Positions 14,168-27,800 of a DNA stretch of 64,000 bases are shown here, one piece after another. This DNA comes from Campylorhamphus procurvoides (taxonomy: Eukaryota > Chordata > Aves > Passeriformes > Dendrocolaptidae), in contig WBMV01008571.1 in NCBI GenBank assembly GCA_013396655.1, positions 558,001 to 622,000 of the forward strand, given 5' to 3'. The notes beneath the pieces were generated by a model. That model had not been told where the DNA came from. It ran no database searches and saw only the letters and a program-made list of their open reading frames with translations. The position numbers and the translations under genes were made by a program. Within the stretch, counting starts at the first letter, position 1. Every line of letters starts with the position of its first letter.

Positions 14168-14697
14168 TCACAGAATAACAGAACTGCTGAGGTTGGAAGG
14201 GACCTTCTGATCTAGTCCAAGGCCTCAGCTCAAACAGGAACAGCCAGAGCAGGCTGTTCCGGACCGTGTCTAGTCAGGTTTTGAATATCTCCATAGATGG
14301 AGACTCGGTCTACCACTTTTCTGGGCAACCAGTGCTCTGTCACCCTCATAGTGAAAAACTCTTTCCTGAGGTTCTGGGGAAACCTCCTGTGTTTCAGTTT
14401 GTGTCCTTTACCTCTTGTGATGCCACTGGGCAACATTGAAAGCCTGGCTCTGTCTTCTCTGTCCTCTCCATCTGGGTTATTTTGATAAATCAGTGACCTT
14501 CCCTGAGCCTTCTCCAGTCTCAGCTCAGTCAGTCTCTCCTCACATGAAATGTGGCATAGTGTCCTAGTGCAGTCCAGGATGGTGTTGGCTCCCTTGGCTG
14601 CAAGAGCACACTGCTGGCTTGTGGTCAGCTTGTTGCCCATCAGAACCCAAAGCCTCTCACTGCAGACCTGCTTTCTGTCTGGTCAGCCCCAGACTGA
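14168..14697 (-). mobile_element. CR1 LINE, 5'-truncated copy (minus)
   Basis: The left edge TCACAGAATAACAGAACTGC matches the reverse complement of a CR1 3' end. Typical blocks follow: GGTTGGAAGGGACCTTCTGA, GTTTTGAATATCTCCATAGA, GTCACCCTCATAGTGAAAAA and TCCTGTGTTTCAGTTTGTGT. Toward 14500-14640 the minus strand reads into the ORF2 tail. There is an internal deletion relative to the usual consensus between the 3' UTR and the ORF2 tail. Confidence 0.93.
14500..14640 (-). pseudogene. CR1 ORF2 C-terminal remnant (minus)
   Basis: Read on the minus strand, the frame starts near 14640 with NKLTTSQQCALAAKGANTI, the CR1 ORF2 segment just before the C-terminus. A shortened CEERLTELRLEKAQ follows, corresponding to the [17 protein letters not shown] region of the family. 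The usual polymerase-proximal residues between these blocks are missing, so the copy has an internal deletion. It has no enzymatic potential. Confidence 0.8.
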
Positions 14698-14787
14698 CTA
14701 ATAGGACTTATAAGTATCTGAAAATGAACTCGCCTTTAAAATGTGTGCCTGCATAACACCAGACTTGGATGTAGATGCACAAATAGC

Positions 14788-14821
14788 AAAAAAAAACCAA
14801 CCAACCAACCAAAAAAAAAAA
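14788..14821. repeat. A-rich simple repeat with (CCAA)4
   Basis: An A run, about four CCAA units, then another A run. It lies some 90 bases beyond the 5' edge of the CR1 copy and is not part of the usual CR1 3' end. Confidence 0.9.
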
Positions 14822-17800
14822 GATACTTTAGACTAGACTAGGCAGTGGAATTTGTTACAGCTGACTGTGAAGTGTTGATGAGTCAAACATGAGACTTGGA
14901 GTGCTCAGCTTGCAGCTACCCTGACTTAAAACATTCCTCTCAGACATTCACATAGGACCAGAACAGACAGCTAGTCTTCTGCTTTGAAAACATCTCCCTG
15001 GTGTAGTTTGATAAGGTTCAATTCTCTCTTGTAGAATGAGAAAAGATAAATACCAGTGAACACCATGATGTTTTATGCCTCCTATGAAACACAACCAATC
15101 TTCTGCTTTGTACATCCATCATTTCAAACACATAGATGAAAATTTCATTGGGATACTCCGATTCGAAGGTCCAGACAAGGAAAAAGTGAATCTTTGAAAA
15201 GGAAAATATGTTAAAGAATTTGCAACATCATGAAGATTGCTTTCAATCAAAGGCAAGTGGTCAGCAGTGTGTTGAAGTCTGAAGTATCTTCTGGACTCTT
15301 TACTCAATATCCACATGGCTTCTGTAATTATAAAGACTTCTTCCATGGTTAAAGGTTTCTTCCATGACTTGAAGCCACAGCCAAAGCACCCTACATCATT
15401 CTGATCTTCTGGCTCAGCTACCCTATCACACTATACATGGAGACAGACAAGGAAGCTACAGGGTTTATAACTAAGGGAAAGAAGAACACATTCTCAATGA
15501 CCCAGTATGGCAGGTTTGTTTCAGGAGCCAAAATCAAGTTGAACTTCCAAATCAAGAAGTGTGAGTGTTCCACCCTCTCCTGCAACTGCCCCTTTATGGC
15601 CACAGCAGATGCAGTCCGTTGCTGTTCCTAGGACCAAGATGCCAGAGACAAGACCTACAGCTGCAACAGATGCTGGTGACAAAGGGTGTCAGAATTCCAC
15701 CTCTTCTACTGAAATATCACATATGGAATATGATTGTGATCTTAAAATTTACTATTACCAGAATGAAACCAATGTCACAATCTAGTGTTTTCTACAGGAA
15801 TTTTCTCAATGAGAATAAAAGGGAAAAGTATCAAGAAAACATTTAGCTATGTTGCTCTCCTGCTTATTGCACTGCAGAGGAAAGGGGGAATACACATGGT
15901 CAGTGATTGCTCTCCTGACCTTTCTTTTCCCAGAAAGCTTTAGTATTGGACAACTTTACAGATTAGACAGATGCACAAAAGCAAACTGAAGTAAAAATGT
16001 TCAAGTCAAAGTGCATGGTTCATATTATTTCTGCAGTTCTCTCTCAATGCAAAATTCTACTATCAGTCAGATTAATTCTTTTGTTGGAAAATGAATGCAG
16101 GATTGATTACCAATGGCCTCATTGCATCGCAAAGGATTGTACCTAGTACAAGGACAGGCTGTAAGCTACAAGTGATCATACCCTCCTTTCAGGAGATTTA
16201 GAAGACAGTGATTTAGAAAAGGTTAGTCTTCAAGAGGCACTCAAAACAAGGCATATCCTGAGTCTTCAGTTTTGAGGATGATTGTAAGGAAAAATGAGTT
16301 TTATTTAACATATTTTACAATTTAAATCTCTAATATCTCACCAACTCCAGACCTGTTAGGCTAGGCAGAACTTTCCAGAGTCAGAAATAGAGCAATCAGA
16401 AACCACATATGAATGATTCTTATAAAACCAAAATGTCATATAAAATACATACAGGGCATTAAAGAAACTGATGTGGGAGACCAACTTCACTAATTTCTTC
16501 AGCCTACACAGTGATATGTCCAAAGGAGGAAACTATCATCTTTTAGATATTATATCTATACTGTACCATTTAATTTCTAGATCTTTTGCCTGAGGAGTCT
16601 TCCCACTTGACACTGCTAACACAGCACTGAAAAAAACCCATACAATAATTTAAAAACACAGTAAAAACACAATTTGGTAACAATTACTTCAGCTACTTAT
16701 TCCTCCAGATTTCGAAGATAAGCCACCACTTCCCACTGCTGAAGAAAACTCTCCCTGCAGGCATGACATGGATGGGACCCTCACCACTGTGTCCCATTGA
16801 ACTGACGTGTACAGAGACATCTCAGCTGCTCCTGCATGACAAGTCCAATATGTGGAGGAATGGCAGAGGGTCGGCCCATTTGAGGTAGACTGTGGACAGG
16901 AATTACCTTTATTTCCAACAGCAGCCTTTCAATGTGGTCATACAAACCTCAGAACAAGACAAATCCAACATGATGGCCACTGACCCTGTAGGCACAAGCA
17001 GTCCCTGAAGAACACATGTGGCAAGGCCAGAGCAGGGACAGTGTCTGTGAGCAAGAGTGATGCCCTTTCAGCATGGGAGAAGTGCTTTTCTGCACATACA
17101 GAAGACATACTCATGTAGACTTCGCATAAAGGAGAGGTGTTCATCCTGAATAATAAGTCTTAGGAACTGTCACCTGCTCTGGTGGAGTGGGTAGAAGATC
17201 CATGCTTAATTAAATACAACTTGTTTGATTTAAGAAATCACTGCCTCCAGCAAACACTTCAGTATATATTTACATGAAGAACCAAAGAATAAGTAGGTAG
17301 AACACAATATTCCACTCTATTCTAGAAGTATAATGCATAAAAATCCCACAAACCCAAGCCTAGAGCAATGTCAAGATTATTTCACTGCCTCCTAAAACCC
17401 TGCAATTTTGTCATTAAACTTGATGTTTGGAGCAAGATTCAATTAAGGTCTAACAGGAGGTGAATCCACTGATACAACACAGTCATCTTTGGTAGCAAGG
17501 GATACGTGACCTCATCCAGACGCTGTGGTAGAAGTTCTCAGTTCAGAGTCAGGAGCTGGACTTAAAAGCAGAAGGAAAAAATTAAGAGCCACTGTTGTTA
17601 AAAGAGCAAGATAATATAGAGATTACCCTTGTTTAGCAGGCACCCAAATCTAAGCAATTTTGCAGACAGAGTAAGCAGAACTGAACAGCCCGGCTCAAGA
17701 AGGGATGAGTCCTCTCATGGTCTTGGCTAAGGGGATCAGACTGTAGCTCTGACGTGTAGTTCCATTTAGAAACCTTTTCAGCTTAGTTCATTCAACTCGT

Positions 17801-19012
17801 AGCATATACAGCATTATCTATTGACAAATAACCTTTGTAGCATCTAGGCATAGGAGAACATTTACTAAAAACCTGTCAGATTTAATATTTTCCTGGTTGT
17901 AGCTGACTCATTATGTGACTTGAACTTTACATTTAAATCCTGTGTGTGTGCACAGTATGTCTCTTGGTATTTGCTTTGGTTTTCTAAATATGTTGTTAAG
18001 TGAAAAATGTTCTGCTGTACAAAGCAAAGATGCTGAACACAGTAAGCTACTGTCAGCCTTAAAATACATACTGACTTTTCAACTGCTACATTGCATAAAT
18101 AGGTATTTATGAGTCTGTTTAAAAGCAGATTATTTATGTAACAGTTCATAATAAACCGTGGAGCAACAGTACCATTTGAATGCAAATTTGTACTGAATGT
18201 CTTTTTAAAATAAACTTCTTTTGTTTAATACACTTATACAAAGGTAAAACAGTTCAGAAAACAAAGCCCTATTGAGCTGTGTAGTTTTCAATATACGTCA
18301 GCCTCAATTTTGTAAATATATTGGGTGAGATTCAGCTGTGTTATAAATCCAGAGCTGTCAGAATACTCTGTAATTAATATTTCCTGCCTTTGGAGAACAG
18401 TGGGCAGATGGCCACATTTTAAAGAGATTTCAGTACAGTGGCCAGAGTTCATTCCCCACTAATGGTGCCGTATGATTAAGGTGTCTTAGGTCTAGATCCA
18501 GATTTGCAAAATGGTACAAAATCACAACTCTCATGGACTTTTACTAAAAATTTGGGGTAAATCACCTCTGAAAATTAAGTCTTTCAATGGTCTCCAGTGG
18601 GGTTTTTTATGTTATTAACATGTGATCTTGAAATGCCACCTCATGTGTCAGGGCTCAGCCCCAGGCAAAGACTTTTTATTAAATGGGAAAATAAATGCTT
18701 AGAGGACAAACTCTGGAACCTAAAAGAAAGGCAAGCCATCAGTTGTCCAAATAAACTGGAGTCATAATCTAGCCTTCAGAGAGATCCAGGGTCTCTTATG
18801 ATCAGTTTTATAACTTACACGATCAGCTAGGGCAGAAAATTTTTGTTGTGTAGGCATTACCCTGCTTTAACTGAAATCTACTGAATAGAAATATCAATTT
18901 ATAAACTGGCATTAAGACTAAATATAATTGAAAATTGAGTTAAATTTTATATTTTTAATGCTTTCAATGTCTATACAGTATCTCTAGAAGTATGATCTTA
19001 AATGGATCTTCC
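14822..19012. other. Non-coding stretch, no gene seen
   Basis: No gene is seen. The block 17860-18420 is AT-rich, free of recognisable transposons and low in simple repeats, so it is a possible conserved non-coding segment, but this cannot be shown from one sequence. Open frames around 15437-15846 and 17865-18185 have no recognisable domain. Confidence 0.6.
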
Positions 19013-19099
19013 ATGTGGTGGTCCTGTACAGGGCCAGGAGCTGGACTTCCATGACCCTTCTAGGTCCCTTCAAACTCAGGATAGTCTATGATTCTGTGA
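19013..19099 (+). mobile_element. CR1 LINE 3' tip (plus)
   Basis: A very short CR1 copy: GTGGTCCTGTACAGGGCCAG, GGAGCTGGACTTCCATGACC and CCCTTCAAACTCAGGATAGT lead into TCTATGATTCTGTGAC, the CR1 3' terminal repeat. It contains only the last 85 or so bases of the 3' UTR, so it is strongly 5' truncated. Confidence 0.92.
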
Positions 19100-22000
19100 C
19101 AACTGGCTGCTAAATGTAAAACTTCCAGGGACAGGAGAAGAATTCATTCCCTTTGCTGATTCAGTACCAGCTTCTCCTTCAACACTGACAGCAATTATTA
19201 CAAATTAGTGTCAAGTGGCCTAGGGCTATGAGACAGACAGGTATCCCATAAGAGTATGGTAAGGCCTTCAGGTGAAAGCAGCTTCAGATTCAGAGCTAAC
19301 AAGTGATGACCTACTCAAGGAAGAAGGATCAATGACCAAGTACAAATCCCTATTGCACTCAGCCCTCTTGAATATACAGCCATTCAATATGCATTTTCGA
19401 TTTTTTTTTTACAAGTTGACGTTTCAAACCCCTGCTCCTATTTCTGGCTGCATAACTTTGCATTCTGTATTACCCATGCATAAAGAGCAGGATTACTGTG
19501 TACAAGTATATTTTTTTCCTCAAGCAACGCTTAAAGGAGGGGGTGTTCACATATGTGTAAGGCATATGTGTGAGCATTCATCCATATTAACATTTTTGGT
19601 TTGTCAGTGGCTACGTCTGAGTACAAGTAATCAAAAGACAGGTTGAGACACAACACGGAAATCTGTCCCATCTGCAAAATTGAATCAATCATGTGCTGTC
19701 AACAGAGATTTAGCTCACAAAGAGCTTGAGTCTTACAACATGTTATTGACTTAAAGGCCATGCTGTTAGAGAAAATTATATAAATTAAGCCTTTTCTCAT
19801 CACAGTATTACATCCTTTATTTAAATGTCTAACAGGGGAACAAACAAAAAAACACAGTTGTCCGAAAAAGTTAGCCCACAGGTCTATAATTCAATGACCA
19901 TTGCTAAAACCAAGGTGCTAAGATGACTGGGAACCTTTCTGCAACCAGCCTTACACATCTGGAATACTATCTGGGTTTTTTTACCTGCCAGCTCAAGGCT
20001 TTTTTTGCATCCAAACAGCGTATTGCAGTCGACACAATTTCTTTTCTCTGAAGAGCAGAGAGAACAGAAGTCATCTGAGTTTTGCTTCTCTGCCTGCTCA
20101 GGAGATCTGAGGAAGCAGAGAGAACAGATGGGCAAAGTAGCATGTGCAAAAGTATCTATAAACCCAACAAGTCACTCAACAGAAGACCTAGAAGGGACAT
20201 TTCAGCTGTCACTTTCCCACAGGTATCAGATAACATTTTTGATGCTGTTTTTTGTCATGTTTTTCTTCTCTCATCATAGGCATTTTAATATATTAAGCTT
20301 AAAATAAGACTATCTGTGTGACTTCTGGCATTGACAGCATTCACTTAGCCCAAGAAATCAACAGGCTTTGTCCACTAGGCCACAAATTATGACTTTCCAG
20401 GAAAGGACTCAGATCACGTTATGACTCCAGAGCTGCCCCATTTTGCTAACAGAAATCACTACAATGAGCATGGGAAGGGTGCAGCTGAGCTTTGCTCCCA
20501 CCACGGCACTTTATTTCCTGAGTCTGGGTAGCTCCTCACAGGAAAAAGGATTTACATCCTAGCAGCCTTTACCACCCACAGACCCTGACAGATTTAGCAG
20601 GAGGTACAGTGATTCAGTACACAGAGGACGGATTAAAAATAGTGACGTTGTAGCTAAATTGCCTCCACCGCGTCTCTAAACATGGACAACCTCAAAGCAG
20701 CCACTCATGATGCTTGAAAACTAACTGTGTGACTGTAATTGTGTGTCCCCACACCAAGGTCATGAAGCATCCCCTGGACATTAAGGCAACAAGGCCAGGA
20801 AAAAGACAATCTGGCCAAAAATCCTCATTGTATTTTCAGGTATTTACTGAACAAACCAAGTATTTTCTATTCTGTGCATTACTGCTTTAAAAAGGCATGA
20901 ATCAAGAAAGCAAGAAGACAGAGAAGCATAGCACAAGCTCAGTAGCATCACTGTGCCCCAGGATATCATAAAATGGATAGAGAAGAGCTCAAATATAGAG
21001 AGAGACTGATTCTACTTCCACTATCTGCAATCAGTATGTTTGTTCTGGGATAAAACAACCATCCATAATCAATACTGAAGGAATGTTGGACTATGTCTCA
21101 TATATTTGAGCAAGTGATCAAGAAATAATTCACCCCTGTGCAAAGCTTACCCTTGTAAGTCTGCCAAGGTCAGTGTCACTTTAGGTTATCAGCTGTTGGA
21201 AGTGCTGGCAAAGTTAAACTGCCTAGAGCAAGCTTTAAACTTACATACCCGACTTCTTTGACAAAATGTCTGTGTCTTACTTTATCTGAATTTGCAATCC
21301 CCTGATAATGCAAGGCACATTCTTCCCCCGTATTCCTTACTCTCTGCCCTTACTTCCCTTTTTGGCCCAGATAAGTCTTCCACACATAGCAGAACGAGGC
21401 TTCATTACAAAGAACATACTAGCATCACTCAGCTGACATTCACCATCATTCTTCTTAAGAAATAATTCAAACTAGATTTAAATTTTGGTAAGCCTTTTTT
21501 TTTCCATTAAAAGGTTTCTGTATGTGCAATTTCCCACTGTGATTAAAAATACAATTTTTTTTCTTCAACTTCACATAAAAACAGTAATCTTATTATTAAA
21601 TATACTGCATCACCATTATGAGCTACGTTCTAGGAGCTAAACCCCACACACTCTGAATGCAGGTTTTTGCTTTGGTCATACTCTTAGCAAGTGTCCCAAA
21701 GACTATAGTGTCTCTCTGGGCTGCCCTGTAACTTCACAGTAGCTCAGGACCTTTTTTTCACTGCAAATTTACAGACTTTATTTCAGTGTTTAAGCTAATT
21801 CTAAAGCAGTCTTTAAACTCCAAAGTCACTTAGCTGCTTTTTTTAGCGTATAAACATGGCTTTTTCTTCAAATCTGACAGTACCACCACTCACCTTTACT
21901 CAGAAGTTCAACATTAGAAACTGGAACTGCTTGGGTACAACAGAGGATTGTAATAACCACGTATTTCCCAGGTAACCCTGGCAGAAATGCAGAGGCCATG

Positions 22001-24816
22001 CAGCCTGGGAGGCTTTACAGTACTTTATAGGATTAGGAGCAAAAGTCTTCAGAAATCATTGTCCTTTATCCAAACTGAACCTCGATCAGTTATCCCATGG
22101 GAAAATGTGATTCTTCCTTTATTGTATCAGTACTATCAAACGCCTCACTTCTGAAAATTATTCTTTAAGCATAAAATAATTAGCATTCTGAAGGGAAATG
22201 GAGACAATATTCATGCTTTGGATAGGACAAACCCCAATCCACAGACTTCTGTGTTGCTGTTTCAGCTAAGTCAGTCACATTTTCTACTTTGGCTGTTTCT
22301 AGCAAGAGTTCAAGTTGCAAAGTCCCTGTCCTGTGCAAGGATCTGTACCATACCAGAAGAGCAGAGAGCCATTCTCTCAAGAAGCAAGCCTATTATGAGC
22401 AGAAATCAAACAAATGCAGGCCTTCTTTCAGAAGACTGGTTAAAAACAGAAACGTGAACATGAAACCTCTCAGCAATATCAGTTTGTTCAACAAAAGATT
22501 CAGCTGGTATGGAGAGATGAACCTTTGCTCCAGTCTCTCCTTCAGAGCTAAAAATAATAGTGAGTCATGCCGGTAGCAGCGTTGCTATTCAGTTTTACAA
22601 ATTCAGGTCATTAGGCTTAGATGTACAGAATCATTCCCTTCCTACCACAGATCATGAAATGATCGTAAGGAACATTCAGGAATTGGGCACCAACCAGCCC
22701 AGTTTTGGTTTCAAAACTCACTAAGATAGCCCAGGAACAAACAAAATTAATAAATACATTCAAGTTCAATAAGAGAGTCAAGACTGAAATTACCATTACA
22801 ACTACACTGAAAAAGGAAGCTTTACATAAAACCTCTGAAGAGTACATTCCCCAATCCCCTTATTCCCCATCTAGTATATCCCTGTCTTTTTTTTCTGTCT
22901 CTCTTTTTTTTTTTGGTATTTCAGATTAAGGCAAATGGTTATAAAGGGTTTGTGAAGAAATTTTTTAAAAGCTAGCTGATCTAGACAGAGAGACCAGATG
23001 ATCTGGAGAAGGCTGAACAGGAGCCAAATTAAAAAAAGAGAGATATTAAACATTTTTAAGTGCCTTGTAGCTACCCAGAGTATCTCCCAGAAAAGGCACT
23101 AGTTGACTTGTTCATTTTATTTTCAGGTAAGTACTCTTGAAAATTGTTCAGAGAAGGAGAGAAGTATGGACTGACAAGGATGTAAGGGATAAAAAATGAG
23201 TGGTCTTCAGACCTCTTTCAAGGAGAGGCTGCACATTCAACCAGAGGGACCAGCATCATCTTGTGTTCTAGAAATAGATTTTCTTCATCCCTGCATATAA
23301 ACTGAGTTGAGCATTATTTTAGAACTTTCATGAATCCAAATCTCTTCATCTCATACCAACTCCTCTCAACCCTACCTCCTTCATGCACAAGGTCAAGTGT
23401 AGGAGATAATACAGAGGATCCAGATTTGCTCTTGGAGGAAATTTGGCAGTGCTGCTGGTGATGAGAGTCCCCATGGTCTGGATGACTGCCTTAGAGTGAG
23501 AAAGGAAATTCAGAGGAGAAGGGGAAAGCTGATGAATAGGAAAATCCCTACATCATCCTATTTCCAAAGACATTCAGATCAGGGAAAAACCAGCAAATGG
23601 TATTTCCAAGCTAACAAACAGCAGCATTGTGTTAACATTCACAGCAAGCTGCCAGTCTCATTGGCTCCTGAAACACTGCTGCAGTTCCCTGTACTGCCTT
23701 GGTTTTGTATTTCAGAGGAGATTTTATGATAACAGAATCACTTCACTGCAAGGACAGAAAATATCAGCATATAAAAAACATTTTTATAACAATGTATGTA
23801 TATATACAGTACCAAAGGACTTTTTCCTCTTCAATAAAACAACCAAAGAATTAAACTGAGATCAACTATGGTAAAAAGGGATATAAACAGCAAATGCTAA
23901 GATGACTATACAGTTGCATCTGGGAGCTGTTACACTGTTGCCTTGGAAAAAAATATTATCCGATCAGATTTATAAAATATATAAAAATCAGATCAGATTT
24001 ATAACTATTTTTCCTGAAAGCCTGCATTTTTAAATCACAGCTTTAAACAGGTCAGGATGGCAAATGTCATGAATCATTTACCTGTGATACTAATGCACTG
24101 CAGCAAAATCTCTAGCTGACATAATCGTGAGCTACTTTAAATGAGTGCCTCCTTGTATTTATTAATATTCTAATAAAGCTAGTATTCTAGAAAAAAGGAT
24201 CAAATTATATTTTTTTTTCCGTCTCCTTTATCGAGTTAGATCCCTGTAACCTTGGCCTGGCTGCCATACTTTCTGAGCTGCATAGATCTACCTGCTGTAA
24301 GTACAAGGTTTCTCAGACAGCCTGTTGGAAGAACCAAGAAAACTCTGCCACACGCTGAACCCAGAGTTAAAAAATACACCTATCAGCAGCATCCAGGAAA
24401 CACACCCCCTAGCACATCAAGGCTACTGCAGAAAGGCATCTTTCATCCTGGTTTTGACAAAATTCCTCTCCCCACAGTGAATGTAATTTATCTGATGGAT
24501 TTCTCTTTCAAATGAGGAATGAAGTCCTTCTCTGTAATGTTACTGTATATGAAATAAAAATGAAATAGAATCTAAATATAACCAATACCATTCTGCTCTC
24601 CATCCCTCACACGAATCCAATATCATTCTTGCGCCTAAACAGAAGCATTAGAGGCAACACTCATTCATTTTTCAGTGTAAAAAGCAACCTTGTAAATGTT
24701 AAGAACAAGCATAAGAACCTTGGAATGACTGCCAATGAGAGTAGTATATTTCTTGCCATTTCATTGCTGGAGGGGTTTTTTTTAGTTTCGTATTCATATC
24801 CAGCATACATGCACAC
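19100..24816. other. Non-coding stretch, no gene seen
   Basis: No gene is recognised. A 14-base direct repeat GATCAGATTTATAA lies at 23962-23975 and 23991-24004 (29-base period). There are T runs near 22888 and 22908-22914. Small open frames on both strands have no recognisable domain. Confidence 0.62.

Positions 24817-24858
<42 letters not shown>
24817..24858. repeat. (ATCT)10.5 tetranucleotide microsatellite
   Basis: An uninterrupted ATCT array of 42 bases, ten and a half units. Perfect arrays of this length are normally polymorphic. It is preceded by a CA-rich ATACATGCACAC stretch. Confidence 0.98.
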
Positions 24859-27800
24859 TCATAAGATTAATAAGGTCACACTTAAATGCATTCATGCATG
24901 GCTGCATAAAAGACAGCTATGTACCCCTCCTTCATCCCTTCTTTATAACCAGTTGCCCTTGCTACCTCATATGCCCTTTCCTGCAATTTCTCCATTGGCA
25001 CATCTTACAGTCAGTGTAGTGTGACCCATCGTGATCTAATTTCCAAGAGATCATAGGTAAAATGGTGTTGGATTTCATCTATGCACATTGTTTATGCATA
25101 GATGAAGTTTTCTGGTGAATATTTTCACTGCAATTTTCCCTTTGGTCTAAAATATGCTAGCCCCTACAGACCAGCCTAGTCTTGACAATACCAGTCCTAG
25201 ACTGTACCTTTGTCATGCTGGTCTTTAAGACAGATGCACTGAATAAGGGCAGCAGTGACAAATGACACACAGGTTATCAGTAGGGAATGACTTTGCTAGT
25301 CTTGAAAGGTGGATTCTTCCATCTGGGCAAACAATTCTGCATGCCATTCTTCGAAAAGAGAAGAGGGTAAAGCCTGAAACAACAACCACACTTCTTCCTG
25401 GGACATGAATCCCATGGTGGAGAGGGAGGGAGGGTTTTAAAACATGGGCACTGTGCTGCCACAACCATGTCATACCCTCTACCTCACCCACATGACTCCT
25501 GCTGGTATTAACCTCGACTTATGTTTAATGAAAAGAGAGGCTGTATCCTCCATACTTCTTCCCTGGCCCCGCAGAAGAACCTCAGGTCTTAGAGAAGTGA
25601 ACAAAGAAGGAGTGCAGAGCAGAGAGCACATCCTTGAATGAAATAATGATGGAAGAAGTGCCCAGAATGATTATCTCTGAAGCTCAGGAGGAATAGAGCA
25701 GGATCTAGTGTTGTGGTGACAGCAGTGTGGTGTTCTCCCAGAATGGCTAAGACTGTAGATTCTGGGGGTCAAGGCCCCCCTTCAGAGGCGAGAAGAATGT
25801 TCTGCACTTCACAAGACCAAGACAAATGTTTGTGTATTCTCATTTTCACTATTGCTCATGATAACACCATTTTATCTTAATTCTTTCAAGATTACTGCAA
25901 AGCTGGTAATTGCAATCAAGCTATTTTATAAGTCCAATTTACAGGAGACCATATTATTTATTATTTATTTTCAATTCTAAGTAGATCATTTGTGTTTTCT
26001 CTGAGTAATATGATGTGTACAAAATATCCCTAAAAATGTCAACTAAGTGGAGAGATACAGAAAAATGATTCTGTCTCCTAAGTACCCATGGCTTTCAGAA
26101 TACAAATCATTCTTATACAAACACAGGAATAGCATAGTAGTTCTACACAAAGTATTACAAATACATAAAAGACACACTATATGCCATAAAATTTTTTCAG
26201 CTAGAAGATTTATCCAAGCAAGTAATCCTGTTGACTTCAGTCCCCACACCATCTCAGACCTCCTCTTGCTAATGCAGGTCTTAATGTTGCTCTAAGTCTC
26301 TCTGACTTCCATTTTAGCCAAACCAAGCAAGTCCTCCCCACACACTCTGTGGTATCCCTCAGCTCTTCCTGTGCCACTCCAGGCTCCTGAATGACACAAT
26401 CTTTCTGGATACCCACAATTAGCAACCATTTTACTCGGAATGGGAACTCAGGCACTAAGGGTGACAGCAGTTAAGTAGCTGCTTCTAAAAATTCCAGTTA
26501 AAATTGTTTATTTGCACACACACATCCAAGTCTTAAGCTATTGACTGGCTTTTGTGTGGATCTAATCTACTACCACGGGGCTATTCACTATATACAACTT
26601 CACTCAGTCTACAGAAATAAAACACAAATTCACTTGAGTGCAATTTACTGTGGCAATAACCATACTGTTTACATCATGATCAAGTACAAAGAGTTGGTCT
26701 AATATCCCCAAGGAGAGCAGGCTGTATAAATAAGCATCTTTTATAAGAGGGCTCTGAGATTTATTCCTGATCCTTTCCAAGTGTGACTTTGGAAAATCCT
26801 TGCAAACCCTTCCAAACTAGCCAGGCAAAGCTGACCTTTTTGATAGCTGCTGGTAAAGTATCTGATCTTTTGTTAAATACAAATTTAGCTGTGACCTTAA
26901 CTAAACTAGAAAACTGGAAGTTCCACCATCAAGAAACACAATGCCTCCTTCTATGTTGGTAGCAGCATATGAACATTGGGCAGTTTAAGCTCCCAAACTG
27001 TTAATTAATACCTAACTTTACAAAGACACTTTGCTGGACTGGAGCAGTCTGGATTCTTCCAGCCTGACCCACAGAAGTGACAGCAGCAGTCAGGATGGCC
27101 AAAGACGCAGCTCTGGTGGATTTGCACTGACAGCACAGAGGAAGTAACACTTGGGAATCCCACACTGGAGACATAAATCCTCAGAGTCCCATGGTACAGC
27201 AAAGATCATTCAAATTGGACTTGAGAAAAAAAACTTTTTAAAGGTTAAGAGAGTGAAGCACTGAGATAGATTGTAGAGTTTCTGACATAAAGTATCAAAT
27301 GATAACACCCCTAAAGTATGAGTGTGGATCCTGTGTTCTGGGCTGAAGGATGAACTACAGGTGCTTCTGAGATACTTTTCAGTCCTATTTCTGTGACTCT
27401 GCTCTCAAGTCTTTTGTCCCACCTCCTGAAAGATGGAAATGAAATTTCTGTTCCATAGTTCTTTTAGTGTGCACACTCACTGGTGCTAATGACAGAAGTG
27501 AGAACAGGACCCCATGTTTACAGGCTTCTTTTTCTGAGCATCTTTTCCTCCCTCCCAGCACATATGGCAGCTATTCTCTTGAGTCTGTATGGTGTTCTCC
27601 AGTTTCCTGACAGATAAACAACTATGAGTGCTGCTGCCTTTCTGCAGTACCAAAAAAGATCTAAAGGCTTTGCATTTTCAAAGACAACCTCCTCTTTTTA
27701 GCGTATTCTCTCAGTCACTAGAATGGGAGTCCAGTCATATAACGATTCTCTTATTCATGTGAGTGCCATACCCCATTTTTAGTTTAGTAGTGTACAAGAG

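Noticed and set aside
14297..14485. Plus-strand frame inside the 14.2 kb CR1
   Set aside because: Antisense reading of the CR1 3' region.
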